Shown: positions 45,751 through 55,778, counted from the stretch's first letter. The stretch is DNA of 64,000 nt from Dysgonomonas sp. BGC7 (GCF_001261735.1 NZ_CVRP01000023.1:27963-91962); one strand, 5' to 3'. The notes: a model not told the origin generated them from the sequence alone. Numbers and translations: made by a program.

Positions 45751-48700
45751 TTAGAAAGTTAAATTTAATCCTAACATATAAGAACGTGCTGTAGGGTACG
45801 ATGCAAACCAGCCATTATCATAGTTGAGAACCTGTCTTACGTTAGAGAATGTATGTAGATTGTTGATGCTTAGGTTTACATCTATTGCACTAAGACCTAC
45901 TTTACTAGCAATTTTTTGTCCCATTCTGTACCCAACAGTAATGTTTTTAACCTGTACGTATGTAACCTTGTGGTAATATCCATGCCCTAAGGTGTTTACA
46001 TAGCCTGGAGAGACAACATCAGCATTAGGAGTTTCCGGTGTCCAGTATTTTACTCCATGTACATAATTTGTTGTACCATAAGCCCAAGATCCAAGATTAG
46101 ATAAATTGTCTTCTTGCCATGTATTGAATACTCCATTTAGTAAGAATGAAAGATAAAAATCTTTGTACGATAGCTTATTACTCATAGACATTGTAAAACT
46201 TGGTTTCTTTGATCCGATCACTTTTTTGTCGTTTGCATCAATATATCCGTTTCCGTCTACATCTTCTATCTTAGCTGATCCGGGAGTGGCTCCGGGTTGA
46301 ATTATTACCTCTTTTCCATCGGAACCGATATAAGAAAACTCATCTCCTTCTTGCCATATACCTACCACATTGTAATCATAAAATATTCTTAACGGTTGTC
46401 CTATATACCATTTGTTATTGATATCATCTTTGCCATCTCCACGTAGTTCTACGATTTTATCACGGTTGAGAGCAAAATTGACTCCGGTACTCCATGTAAA
46501 GTCTTTGTTGGTTATATTTTGTGAATTCAGTGATATCTCAATCCCTTTATTGCGGGTTTGTCCGATATTATCCATAATTGATCCATAGCCATTCATGATA
46601 GGAACAGTACGTGTCATGAGCAAATCGTGTGTATTGGAAACATACATATCAATAGTCCCTGATAAGCGGCCTTTTAATATTTGAAAATCGAGGCCAACGT
46701 TAGTTGTATATGTGGTTTCCCATTTCAAATTCGGATTTCCTATACCGTTGCTAGGTAAATAGGCTGTATTAACAGCAGTACCTCCATCACCCCATATATA
46801 TTTGACTTTTGAATACAGACGGTCGAGAGTCATATACGGACTGATAGCCTGATTTCCATTAGCTCCATATGAGGCTCTCAATTTAAACATATCCAACCAA
46901 TCAATATTATCTTTTATGAACGCCTCTTCACCGATATGCCATGCTAGTGCGGCAGAAGGAAAAAATGCATATTTATTGTTTTCGCCGAAGAAAGAACAAC
47001 CGTCCGAACGTCCGGTCAACGTGGCCATATATTTACCTTTGAATCCATAGTTTAGACGAAACATATAAGATAACATCGCTGTTTCTGTTAAACTGGAAGA
47101 TATTTCTTTTTTGCGTTCAGCAGCATTCATTATATAGTAACTTGTATCGTCTGTCACAAAGCCTTCTCCACTTTGAGATGATGACACGGTTTTAGTCTCA
47201 TTTACGCTGAATAAACCTGTTACATCGAAGCGGTGTGCACCGATTTCACGCTCATATTTAAGTATATTTTCCCATGTGTAGTCTGTATAATGACTATTGC
47301 TTATACTAGCTTTTCCTCCAATTTGTGTGCTTTGTTCTCTTCCTTCATATGTATCGCGTCCGTAATAAGTTCCGGTAAATCCGCTTCGGTAGTTATAACC
47401 ATAGTTTGATCTGAATGACAGACCTTTTAATGGCAATAGAATATTGGCATAAGCATTGAGGAAAAAGTTCCGATTGGTCTTATCCTGATCGGCATTTACG
47501 TTCATCATCGGATTTGTTATAAGAGAATATTCCATTGGTTCGGCAACGTAGTAGCCTGCCGCATCTTTATATTTACCATATGGACTCTGTTTTATAGCAT
47601 GCTCGATGTTAGGGGTTACACCACCGTTTTCTTTTTGTATAAATTGAGTTCCCACACCGATAGTCAGCCATTTGTTGAATACCTGATCTATATTTGCAGT
47701 AATATTGGTACGGGTCAACTTCGAATTATAAATTACACCATCCTGATCGAGATAGGCTACTGCTGCCATATATTTAGTATTGTCAGTACCCCCTGATATA
47801 CTTACCTGATGATCCATTGTAAAACCGGTTTGGAAAATATAATCCTGCCAGTTGTGAGTAATTCCGTTGGCGTAATTTTCTTTTTCGCTGACACTCATTA
47901 TCGATCCGGCAATAGGATCTAATTGATCTCCTGTGTAGTTGTTCTTTAGGCGATGTATGTCTTGTTTGAAGCGTATATATTCGTTCGGTCCCATTACTTC
48001 TATCCACTGCATAGGCTCAGCAAATCCGGCTTGCCCCTTATATGTTACTGTCGGTTTACCTTTTAGTCCTCGTTTGGTCTGAATAAGTATTACACCATTA
48101 GATCCTTGTGAGCCATAAATGGCAACCGAAGACGCATCTTTCAATACCGAAAGGCTTTCTATTATATTAGGGTCTAAGTCGACAAGCGAACCACTATATG
48201 GTATTCCATCTAAAACTATAAGAGGATCGTTGCTGGCAGATATAGAACCTTCTCCACGAATACGTAAAGTCTGATCGCTTCCGGGAGCAGCATTGGTCGT
48301 TGTAATATTAAATCCTGCAACCTGTCCGACTAAACGATCCATTAAATTGCTGGTAGATACCATCTCTAATTGATCTTTACCAACGACCGAAAGCCCTCCT
48401 GTCAAGTCTTTCTTGCGTTGTGTTCCATATCCTACTACAACTATTTCGTCAAGTAGTTTATCCCCTTCAGTCATTACTATGTTCATTGCTTCCGAAGGAT
48501 TGGCTTTAACTTCCTGATTGGCAAAGCCTACATATGTAAAGACTAATGTGGCGGCAGGTGGTGTTTGTAATGCAAAATTACCATCTATATCGGTAACGGT
48601 TCCTGCATTTCCATTCTTTACACGAACAGTAACCCCGATAAGGGCATCTCCGTTTGCGTCGGTAACTTTTCCTGTGATTTTAATAAGGTCTTGTTGCGAA

Positions 48701-48774
48701 TACATCTGAGTTGCTGATAGCAACAATAAAGCAACAAGCATTAAGCAGCTTTTTAACTTTTTGTGTATTTTCAT
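45751..48774 (-). CDS. SusC/RagA-family TonB-dependent receptor (PUL2)
   Basis: Outer-membrane importer of PUL2. A signal peptide (about 1-26) leads straight into the carboxypeptidase-regulatory-like domain (ITGKVTDANGDALIGVTV); there is no STN domain, consistent with control by the adjacent hybrid two-component system and unlike PUL1. The TonB-box region is DEIVVVGYGTQRKKDLTGG. Plug and barrel follow, with a C-terminal aromatic (GLNLTF). 1007 aa. First structural gene of PUL2. Confidence 0.94.
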   Translation of the reverse strand: MKIHKKLKSCLMLVALLLLSATQMYSQQDLIKITGKVTDANGDALIGVTVRVKNGNAGTVTDIDGNFALQTPPAATLVFTYVGFANQEVKANPSEAMNIVMTEGDKLLDEIVVVGYGTQRKKDLTGGLSVVGKDQLEMVSTSNLMDRLVGQVAGFNITTTNAAPGSDQTLRIRGEGSISASNDPLIVLDGIPYSGSLVDLDPNIIESLSVLKDASSVAIYGSQGSNGVILIQTKRGLKGKPTVTYKGQAGFAEPMQWIEVMGPNEYIRFKQDIHRLKNNYTGDQLDPIAGSIMSVSEKENYANGITHNWQDYIFQTGFTMDHQVSISGGTDNTKYMAAVAYLDQDGVIYNSKLTRTNITANIDQVFNKWLTIGVGTQFIQKENGGVTPNIEHAIKQSPYGKYKDAAGYYVAEPMEYSLITNPMMNVNADQDKTNRNFFLNAYANILLPLKGLSFRSNYGYNYRSGFTGTYYGRDTYEGREQSTQIGGKASISNSHYTDYTWENILKYEREIGAHRFDVTGLFSVNETKTVSSSQSGEGFVTDDTSYYIMNAAERKKEISSSLTETAMLSYMFRLNYGFKGKYMATLTGRSDGCSFFGENNKYAFFPSAALAWHIGEEAFIKDNIDWLDMFKLRASYGANGNQAISPYMTLDRLYSKVKYIWGDGGTAVNTAYLPSNGIGNPNLKWETTYTTNVGLDFQILKGRLSGTIDMYVSNTHDLLMTRTVPIMNGYGSIMDNIGQTRNKGIEISLNSQNITNKDFTWSTGVNFALNRDKIVELRGDGKDDINNKWYIGQPLRIFYDYNVVGIWQEGDEFSYIGSDGKEVIIQPGATPGSAKIEDVDGNGYIDANDKKVIGSKKPSFTMSMSNKLSYKDFYLSFLLNGVFNTWQEDNLSNLGSWAYGTTNYVHGVKYWTPETPNADVVSPGYVNTLGHGYYHKVTYVQVKNITVGYRMGQKIASKVGLSAIDVNLSINNLHTFSNVRQVLNYDNGWFASYPTARSYMLGLNLTF

Positions 48775-48817
48775 TTTTTTATATTTAAGATAAAAAATTT
48801 AAGTTAGTTTTCTATTT

Positions 48818-48872
48818 ACATCTTTATTTGAGTGTAAGGATGGGGATCTGATATTAGCCGGAATAAAGATGT
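48818..48872. repeat. Inverted repeat in the PUL2 susC leader
   Basis: ACATCTTTATT (48818-48828) is the exact reverse complement of 48862-48872, enclosing 33 nt. Located 44 nt upstream of the susC start, so it could fold in the 5' untranslated RNA. Confidence 0.45.
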
Positions 48873-48935
48873 TTTCATCTTCTTTTGTTCTTTTCATATG
48901 TTTTATGGTTATTATTTAATGAATACCTTTTTTCT

Positions 48936-48961
48936 TATCATTTAATGGTTTTTAAATGATA
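48936..48961. promoter_or_regulatory. Perfect 10-bp palindrome with 6-bp spacer, candidate PUL2 operator
   Basis: TATCATTTAA (48936-48945) and TTAAATGATA (48952-48961) are perfect inverted copies. A related direct copy (TTATTATTTAATG, 48909-48921, versus TTATCATTTAATG, 48935-48947) lies 26 bp away. In the 376-bp region between the regulator and susC, where PUL control sites are expected. No exact TAnnTTTG box is seen on the minus strand here. Confidence 0.45.
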
Positions 48962-49043
48962 CAGTAAGTACATTCATTTTACTAACTTTATGCTGTTAGG
49001 CACATCAAAGAGAAAAATCAAGGCCTTTCTTTCGTCTTTATCA

Positions 49044-49074
49044 CAAAGGTGTATAAAATACATATACGCCTTGG
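49044..49074. promoter_or_regulatory. Inverted repeat upstream of PUL2 susC
   Basis: CAAAGGTGTATA (49044-49055) and TATACGCCTTGG (49063-49074) match as inverted arms at 10 of 12 positions with a 7-nt spacer. A possible regulator site or mRNA 3' element of the HTCS gene. Confidence 0.35.
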
Positions 49075-49136
49075 TACTCATTTATTCAGAAATGGTTCTA
49101 TTTTGTACAGACTGTCGAAAATCCTCTGTTTATCAC

Positions 49137-49165
49137 AAAAAAAGAAGCCTTTATGGCTTCTTTTT
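49137..49165 (-). terminator. Terminator of the HTCS gene; stop codon in the loop
   Basis: A perfect 11-bp stem (AAAAAGAAGCC, 49139-49149, with 49155-49165) is followed on the minus strand by a T-run. The HTCS stop codon TAA (49151-49153) sits in the 5-nt loop, so the last codons form part of the terminator. Confidence 0.8.
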
Positions 49166-52100
49166 GAATTCGGAAGGTGTTAGTTCGAAGTGTTTTTTGA
49201 AACAAATACTGAAATATTTAGGATTGATAAATCCTGTCTGATTTGCAATTTCAGATATTGTCAGGTCTGATTCTTTTAGTAATTGTGCGCTACGTTTTAG
49301 TCGGATATCCATTATGAATTCTTTGATCGACATCCCGACTATATCATTTATTTTTTGGTATAGAAGCGTACGTCCGATTCCCATATCGGATACAAAGGAC
49401 TCTACATTGTAATCACTATTATCTATATTCTGTTCAATCTGAACCATTGCTCTTTTCAGGAGCTCTTCGTCCATAGAAGAGATTGTGATTTTTGATGGTT
49501 CGGCAATATATTTTTTACTGTAAAGCTCTTTCAGTTCATTCTGGTTCTTTATCAGGTTATTTACTTGCTTAAGCAGAAAGTCCATGTCGAAAGGCTTATC
49601 TATGAATACATTCGCTCCGTTCTCCAATGCTTTTATCTTGTTTTCCGTATTTTTCCCTAAAGCTGACAGTACAATTATAGGAATATGACTTGTCTTTATA
49701 TTGGATCGAAGGTTTCGGCAGACGTCAAATCCATCGGCTTCCGGCATCATCAAATCGGTGATTACAATCTGAGGGAATATCTTTTCTGTTTTAGCTATAC
49801 CTTCATTCCCATTAGTAGCCGTGTATACATTATAATATTCGGAAAGTCGTTGTTCCATATATGTTCTCAAGTCGGTATCGTCTTCTATGAGAACGATACT
49901 ATATGCTTTGCGACTAGGTTTATCTGCTAGATTTGTTACTTTCGATTCGGCAAGAATATTGTCTATTTCAGAAATTGCATAGTCGTATGAAATAACATTA
50001 CTGTCGGCTTTATCTTCATTCAGAGCAAAAGGTAAGATTACTGTGAAAGTAACTTTCGAGTCTCCTGAAAATAAAGTAATCTTCCCTTCCAGACTACTTA
50101 CTAACTCTTTAACGATAGCTAAGCCCAATCCTGTGCTCTCTTCGAATGCTGGTCTTCCGGAAGTTAATCTGTTAAATGATTCGAAGATCTTATCTTTCTT
50201 GTCGTCAGGTATTTCTGCACCGGTGTTGGTTATGGCTACAGAAATATATTCAGCCTTAGTTGCTGTAGGCAAGGCAAGGTTTGATATTTCTTCCTGTGTG
50301 GTTTTGTTTATTTTTATACCTACAAATCCGTCCTCAGAGGTATATTTTATTGCATTAGAAAAAAGATTTGTGAAAATCTTTTCTACAACATCATGATCGA
50401 ATTTGGTATAAAAGTTTTCAATTTCTGAATTTACATCTGTTTCAATTCCTTTTTTATTTGCATATAGTTCGAATAATGAAAAGATGTCACCTATATACTG
50501 AATAAGATCTCCCGGTTGATTGTTGAATGTTATTTTTTGGCTTTCTATCTCTCTGAATTGAAGTAATTGACTAATCATTCGTTGAATGCGATTGACATTC
50601 TTCTCGATAAGACGCACATAAGCATTAGCATTTGAAGACTGGTCTTCCGGCAAAAGTTCCTTGAGATGTTTTAAGGGGTCGACAACCAGTGTAAGTGGTG
50701 TTTTAAGATCGTGCGAGATATTTGTAAAGAAATTAATTCGAGCCTGAGTGAGCTTTTTCATATTTTGCTCTTTGATTTGTTCCATCTCAAGGCGATTTTT
50801 AAATATCTTTTTATTAGTAAAATACCTCCATATAAAGTATATTATAAACAATAATATAATTGAATAGACCATATATGCCCACACAGAAAGAAATGGGGAT
50901 GGCTTTACCTCGAAGTTAAGAGATGCTATTTCATCTCCCCATAAACCATCATTGTTCGCGGCTTTAACTTCAAGAACATAATTCCCCGCAGGAAGATTAA
51001 AAAACTGTATCGTTTTTTGTCCGTGAGGTAAGTAGTTCCATTTATCTGAAAGACCAAGCATTCTATATGCGTATTGATTCTTTTCTGCATACAAATAGCT
51101 GTTTGCCGAAACACATATTTCGATATTAGACTGATTGTGAGATAATATTACTTTATTGTTATCGTTTTCGGAATAAGACATTGTAGATATATCCTTGGTG
51201 AGAGGAGAATCTTTTGTATTTGGTACAATTCTTTTATTATTGATTAATAAATCTGTAAAAAATACCTTTGGCTTCTGATTATTATATTTTATTTTACTGG
51301 GAGTGAACATAATGAATCCATCTGTTCCTCCAAAGAGCATTTCTCCTTTCGATGTTTTGTAGCATGCACGTACATAGAATGCACCACAGAGATTTAGATT
51401 GTCTATTTGCGATTTATTTATTTTCTGACTCTTGTAGTCATAATAATATAGGCCATCATTTGTACTGAACCATATATCTTTAGTCGAAGAATCTTCTAAT
51501 ATACCAAAAACTGTTTTGCCTAATAGACCTTCTTTTTCTGCATAATTTATATAGCTGCCATTTTTACTTAATCTGTTTACTCCGCCACCGCGTGTTCCGA
51601 ACCAAATGTCCGAATCAGATGTAATACAAAAAGAACAGAGGTTGTTTATAGCATATGGTGTATTCTCAATATAGTAATGCTTTATAATACGCCTTGTGAC
51701 AACATCTATAATGTACGCTCCATTATGAGTTATCAACCATAGATTATTTCCTTTGTCACGAAATAGTGTTTCTATCTGCATTCTAACAACTTCTCCTTTC
51801 GAATTGGATAAAGAAACAGTTTCTATGGTTCCGTTCTTTTTGTTCTTATACATTAGTTCCGTGTCTGGATTGGTTATCCATATTCCGGAATCGCCCTCTA
51901 TTGCGAAGTCATAGATACTTAACTGTTGCAGTGTCGTAGGATGATACATTTTTAGGTCTGTAAACCGTTGTTGTTTATTGTCGAACTCTTCCATGCCCCC
52001 ATTGAAGGCAGAGATCTGTAAGATGTCGTTTTTTTCATCGTATCTCAACATCTTTATCATATTCGACGTTATTCCTGTTTTGTTTTCCTGAGTAAAATAT

Positions 52101-53215
52101 GAGATTTTGTCTATTTTTCTATCCCAGTGATTCAATCCGCCCCCTTCTGTCCCTATCCACAGATTTCCGTGTTTGTCTTCTTCAAAACAACTGATAATAG
52201 GGTGGTTTAATCCTCCCGGAGTAGCTTTGAAATAATTAACATTGTTGTCGAAAAAAGACATATAGGCCAGTTTCCCTCCATATGTTCCTATCCATACGCC
52301 TCCATCGGGGTCGGGATATATAGACCAAACTGAATTGTTAGGCAGAGAATATGTGTAGTTAATATTGAAGCGCAAGTGACGCATTTCTTCTGTCAGAGGA
52401 TCTATAAGAAAAAGTCCCGACTGTGTGGCTACCCAAATGACGTTTGCCGAATCGAGATATAGTTTTTTTGTACTTGCCGATTTTCCGTATTCACGAGAAA
52501 GATTATAGTGTTTCAATACTTTGCCATCGTGGCTACATTTATATAAACCATCCATGTGGGTAAGAATATAAACAGACTCGTTATATTCTACAATATCTCT
52601 TATTACATAGCTATCGTTACCTAAAACGGAAAATAGACTATATTGCTTTGTTGCTTTATTTAACCTGTATATTTTATCGTTTGATGTAATATAGATATGT
52701 TCTTTGGTACATATCAACGCTAATGAAGAAATAGATATATCAGCTGGTAGCGGATAACGAGTTACTTCAGGTAGCTGATCAGACTTGAATGATTCTATTT
52801 TATTATCTCTGATTATCCAAATAGTACCATCGTCAGATGCACTGATTGACCCTATGTTTCCCTCCAAAACACGCTCGAAGTCCTTAGTTTGATAATTAAA
52901 TCGTAACAGAGCATGATTAGTACCTACATATAGCCGCTTCGAACTATCTGTGATAACTTGCCCGTATGACCAATATGAACGGGGAAGAATCTTTGTAACT
53001 AGATCGTTCATCTGTAGAAACGAGTTTCCGTTGTATACAAACAGTGCGTCGTATCCACTAAACCATATTCGTCCGATGCTATCTTTGGTGATGCTATGAA
53101 TACCTCCATAATAAGAGGTCTCTGACATGGTATGGAATCTATAATCTGATATATTTAAGGCAAAGCTGGGAATAGAAAATAAAAAGGAGAGCAATCCCAC
53201 TAATAAAAACCTCAT
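49151..53215 (-). CDS. Hybrid two-component system regulator (HTCS) of PUL2
   Basis: Single-polypeptide sensor and transcription factor controlling PUL2. A signal peptide leads a periplasmic sensor made of Reg_prop beta-propeller repeats (about 25-680) and a Y_Y_Y domain (about 690-765). One TM segment lies at about 775-797. The cytoplasmic HisKA carries His in NISHDLKTPL (about 832), followed by HATPase, a receiver with the Asp of VITDLMMPEADG (about 1152) and an AraC-type HTH at the C-terminus (ISEIANQTGFINPKYFSICF). The ATG at 53215 is preferred over an upstream TTG at 53221. In this family the sensor binds a specific oligosaccharide. 1354 aa. Confidence 0.95.
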   Translation of the reverse strand: MRFLLVGLLSFLFSIPSFALNISDYRFHTMSETSYYGGIHSITKDSIGRIWFSGYDALFVYNGNSFLQMNDLVTKILPRSYWSYGQVITDSSKRLYVGTNHALLRFNYQTKDFERVLEGNIGSISASDDGTIWIIRDNKIESFKSDQLPEVTRYPLPADISISSLALICTKEHIYITSNDKIYRLNKATKQYSLFSVLGNDSYVIRDIVEYNESVYILTHMDGLYKCSHDGKVLKHYNLSREYGKSASTKKLYLDSANVIWVATQSGLFLIDPLTEEMRHLRFNINYTYSLPNNSVWSIYPDPDGGVWIGTYGGKLAYMSFFDNNVNYFKATPGGLNHPIISCFEEDKHGNLWIGTEGGGLNHWDRKIDKISYFTQENKTGITSNMIKMLRYDEKNDILQISAFNGGMEEFDNKQQRFTDLKMYHPTTLQQLSIYDFAIEGDSGIWITNPDTELMYKNKKNGTIETVSLSNSKGEVVRMQIETLFRDKGNNLWLITHNGAYIIDVVTRRIIKHYYIENTPYAINNLCSFCITSDSDIWFGTRGGGVNRLSKNGSYINYAEKEGLLGKTVFGILEDSSTKDIWFSTNDGLYYYDYKSQKINKSQIDNLNLCGAFYVRACYKTSKGEMLFGGTDGFIMFTPSKIKYNNQKPKVFFTDLLINNKRIVPNTKDSPLTKDISTMSYSENDNNKVILSHNQSNIEICVSANSYLYAEKNQYAYRMLGLSDKWNYLPHGQKTIQFFNLPAGNYVLEVKAANNDGLWGDEIASLNFEVKPSPFLSVWAYMVYSIILLFIIYFIWRYFTNKKIFKNRLEMEQIKEQNMKKLTQARINFFTNISHDLKTPLTLVVDPLKHLKELLPEDQSSNANAYVRLIEKNVNRIQRMISQLLQFREIESQKITFNNQPGDLIQYIGDIFSLFELYANKKGIETDVNSEIENFYTKFDHDVVEKIFTNLFSNAIKYTSEDGFVGIKINKTTQEEISNLALPTATKAEYISVAITNTGAEIPDDKKDKIFESFNRLTSGRPAFEESTGLGLAIVKELVSSLEGKITLFSGDSKVTFTVILPFALNEDKADSNVISYDYAISEIDNILAESKVTNLADKPSRKAYSIVLIEDDTDLRTYMEQRLSEYYNVYTATNGNEGIAKTEKIFPQIVITDLMMPEADGFDVCRNLRSNIKTSHIPIIVLSALGKNTENKIKALENGANVFIDKPFDMDFLLKQVNNLIKNQNELKELYSKKYIAEPSKITISSMDEELLKRAMVQIEQNIDNSDYNVESFVSDMGIGRTLLYQKINDIVGMSIKEFIMDIRLKRSAQLLKESDLTISEIANQTGFINPKYFSICFKKHFELTPSEFKKKP

Positions 53216-53255
53216 GTTCAAGTACTATAATCTGTTTTTCTTTTTGCAAATCAGA

Positions 53256-53263
53256 CAAAGATA
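53256..53263 (-). promoter_or_regulatory. -7 box of the HTCS gene
   Basis: On the minus strand TATCTTTG matches TAnnTTTG, 41 nt before the ATG. The remaining gap to the divergent acyl-CoA synthetase gene is AT-rich without other clear sites. Confidence 0.55.
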
Positions 53264-53471
53264 ACAAAATAAACAAAAAATGATAAGTCTGTCTTCTAAT
53301 TATTATTTGTTTCTAAAATTGTTAGTATTGGTTTGTGTATTTATTACCAATGGTGTTTTGTGTATGTGAGAACAATCGCAGGCATTATATGTTTTATATT
53401 ATATTCAAGATTTATTTATATTTCGCAAAAAATACTACTTTTATGCAAAATAACACATAAAGACTCGTTTT

Positions 53472-55529
53472 ATGATCTATGACAAGCTTATTAATCCGAA
53501 AAGCATCGTAGTGGTAGGTGCTTCCGATAACATTTTGAAACCTGGAGGCAGTGTTCTGTATAATTTGATAACAGGAACATTTACTAACGATTTATATGCC
53601 GTAAATGCTCGCGGAGGAACTATACAAGGAGTTAAAGCCTATCAGAGTATAGAAGATATTCCGCAGACTGATTTGGCTATAATATCTGTTCCTGCCAATC
53701 AGTGCTTGCATACAGTAGAGTATCTTGCTGCAAATAAAGGAGTGAAAGCATTCATCGTTTTTTCTGCAGGATTCAGTGAAGAGTCGGAAGAAGGTGCTGT
53801 TTTAGAAAAGCAGCTTTTAGATATTGTGAATAAGGCTGGTGTTCTTATGATTGGGCCAAATTGTTCGGGTTTCTTTAATACTGTACATCAAAGTATTTTT
53901 ACAAGACCTGTACCTATCCTCGATCCTCAGGGTGTAGACATTATATCCAGCTCGGGAGGTACTATTACATATATCATAGAGTCTGCGATGAGAATCGGTT
54001 TAAGGTTCAATTCTGCATGGTCGATAGGAAACTCGGCTCAGATAGGAGTAGAAGATATTTTAGAACATCTCGATAGTGAGTTTGATCCGCAAACCAGTCC
54101 TAAGATAAAATTACTATATCTTGAAAAAATTGCTGACCCTGACCGTTTTCTTCAACATTCGGCTTCGCTTATCAATAAGGGTTGTAAAATAGCTGCAATT
54201 AAGTCCGGTAGTTCCACTTCTGGTAGTCGGGCTGCGTCTTCTCATACAGGAGCGATAGCGAGTTCCGATTCGGCCGTAGAGGCTCTCTTTCGCAAAGCTG
54301 GTATTATACGTTGTTTCTCGAGAGAAGAGCTGGCCAATGTAGGAGCTGTATTATCCATGAAAGAATTGAAAGGAAGAAATCTTGCAATTATAACCCAAGC
54401 GGGTGGCCCTGCTGTAATCTTAACAGATGCCTTGTCGAAAGGTAAAATTGATGTTCCTGAGATGAATAAGGATTTGGCAGCCGAACTTAAAAATCATTTG
54501 CTTCCCGGAGCCGCTGTATCCAATCCTATAGATATTATAGGAACAGGAACAGGGGAACATATGGCCTATTGTATCGATTTTTGCGAAAAGAACTTCAAAG
54601 AAATAAATGGTATTGCTGTTATATATGGCAATCCCGGAGTTAGCAATGTCGCCGAAGCATACAAAATGCTGGATCAGAAAATAAAGGCGAGCAAATTGCC
54701 TATTTATCCCATATTGCCTTCTGTGGTTTCTGCAACGAAAGAAATGGACGATTTTGTAAGAAACGGACATGTGAATTTTACCGATGAATATGCACTGGCC
54801 AATGCTTTGTCTAAGGTTGTTTCCTGGACACCTCCTTCTGTAGGTAAGATGGAAGATGTATCTGTAGATATACCTCGCATAAGAAAAATTATAGAATCGG
54901 CTTCGGATGGATATGTAGAAAGCAGTATAATAAAAGAATTGTTCGATGCAGCGGGTATACCTCAGGTGAAAGAGCTGGTAACGGATAATAAAGATAAAGC
55001 CATTGCTTTTGGAAGAGAAATAGGCTATCCGGTTGTCGCAAAATGTGTAGGGCCTATCCACAAGTCTGATGTTGGAGGAGTTGTTCTTAATATTCGTTCT
55101 GATGAGCATCTGTCTCTCGAATTTGACCGATTGATGCAAATACCGGATACTACTGCTGTTATGATACAGCCTATGCTTTCGGGGCAAGAGTTGTTTGTAG
55201 GGGCTAAATATGAGGCTAAGTACGGGCATATTATATTGTGTGGGCTTGGTGGCATATTTGTAGAAATTCTTAAAGATGTGGCATCGGGTCTGGCTCCTCT
55301 CAGTTTTCATGAAGCCACCTCAATGGTTCGTTCTTTGAGGGCATATAAAATAATTGAGGGTGTTAGAGGACAGAAAGGGTTGAACGAGAAATTGTTTGTT
55401 GAAATAATAGTCCGTTTATCTGTTATGCTACGCTTTGCTCCTGAAATAAAGGAAATGGATATAAACCCATTACTGGCAAATGAAGAAAAAGTAATAGCTG
55501 TAGATGCCAGAATAAGGATAGAGAAATAA
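53472..55529 (+). CDS. ADP-forming acyl-CoA (acetate-CoA) synthetase, fused alpha-beta type
   Basis: Cytoplasmic enzyme interconverting acyl-CoA, ADP and phosphate with acid, CoA and ATP. The N-terminal CoA-binding domain (about 1-125) begins with PKSIVVVGASDN. Two succinyl-CoA-ligase-like domains follow; the phosphorylated His is His258 in ASSHTGAIASSD. The C-terminal ATP-grasp beta-like domain (about 465-685) contains VVAKCVGPIHKSDVGGVVLN and ends with KEMDINPLLA. 685 aa, normal for the fused form. It can make ATP from acetyl-CoA in fermenting cells. Stands alone between the divergent HTCS and the downstream promoter. Confidence 0.9.
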   Translation: MIYDKLINPKSIVVVGASDNILKPGGSVLYNLITGTFTNDLYAVNARGGTIQGVKAYQSIEDIPQTDLAIISVPANQCLHTVEYLAANKGVKAFIVFSAGFSEESEEGAVLEKQLLDIVNKAGVLMIGPNCSGFFNTVHQSIFTRPVPILDPQGVDIISSSGGTITYIIESAMRIGLRFNSAWSIGNSAQIGVEDILEHLDSEFDPQTSPKIKLLYLEKIADPDRFLQHSASLINKGCKIAAIKSGSSTSGSRAASSHTGAIASSDSAVEALFRKAGIIRCFSREELANVGAVLSMKELKGRNLAIITQAGGPAVILTDALSKGKIDVPEMNKDLAAELKNHLLPGAAVSNPIDIIGTGTGEHMAYCIDFCEKNFKEINGIAVIYGNPGVSNVAEAYKMLDQKIKASKLPIYPILPSVVSATKEMDDFVRNGHVNFTDEYALANALSKVVSWTPPSVGKMEDVSVDIPRIRKIIESASDGYVESSIIKELFDAAGIPQVKELVTDNKDKAIAFGREIGYPVVAKCVGPIHKSDVGGVVLNIRSDEHLSLEFDRLMQIPDTTAVMIQPMLSGQELFVGAKYEAKYGHIILCGLGGIFVEILKDVASGLAPLSFHEATSMVRSLRAYKIIEGVRGQKGLNEKLFVEIIVRLSVMLRFAPEIKEMDINPLLANEEKVIAVDARIRIEK

Positions 55530-55750
55530 AATCGGTATTTGGAAAGAGACTGATTCTTTCGTGCTAGTAGGTTCTCCTTATAGCGATAAGATAATTTGAA
55601 TAGGCTCGGTATAGTTCGGGCTTATTTTTTGCTTGTTTGTACGACTTCTGGTATAAATATACAAACTCTATTGGTGTAATTCTCTAATTTTATCTATATA
55701 GAAAATGTTTATTTAAAGATGGTATAAGAAGTAACATGCAAAAAAACGAG

Positions 55751-55778
55751 TAAAAAGTGTTACTTTTGTTACTTTTTA
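55751..55778 (+). promoter_or_regulatory. -7 box flanked by an 8-bp palindrome
   Basis: TACTTTTG (55761-55768) matches TAnnTTTG. The arms TAAAAAGT (55751-55758) and ACTTTTTA (55771-55778) are perfect inverted copies around it. A repressor bound here would block the promoter; the arms are low-complexity, so chance is possible. Confidence 0.5.

Noticed and set aside
54420..55310. 296-aa open frame on the minus strand
   Set aside because: It lies entirely antisense to the well-conserved acyl-CoA synthetase; its composition is rich in Arg/His/Tyr/Cys and has no recognisable domain, typical of a shadow frame.
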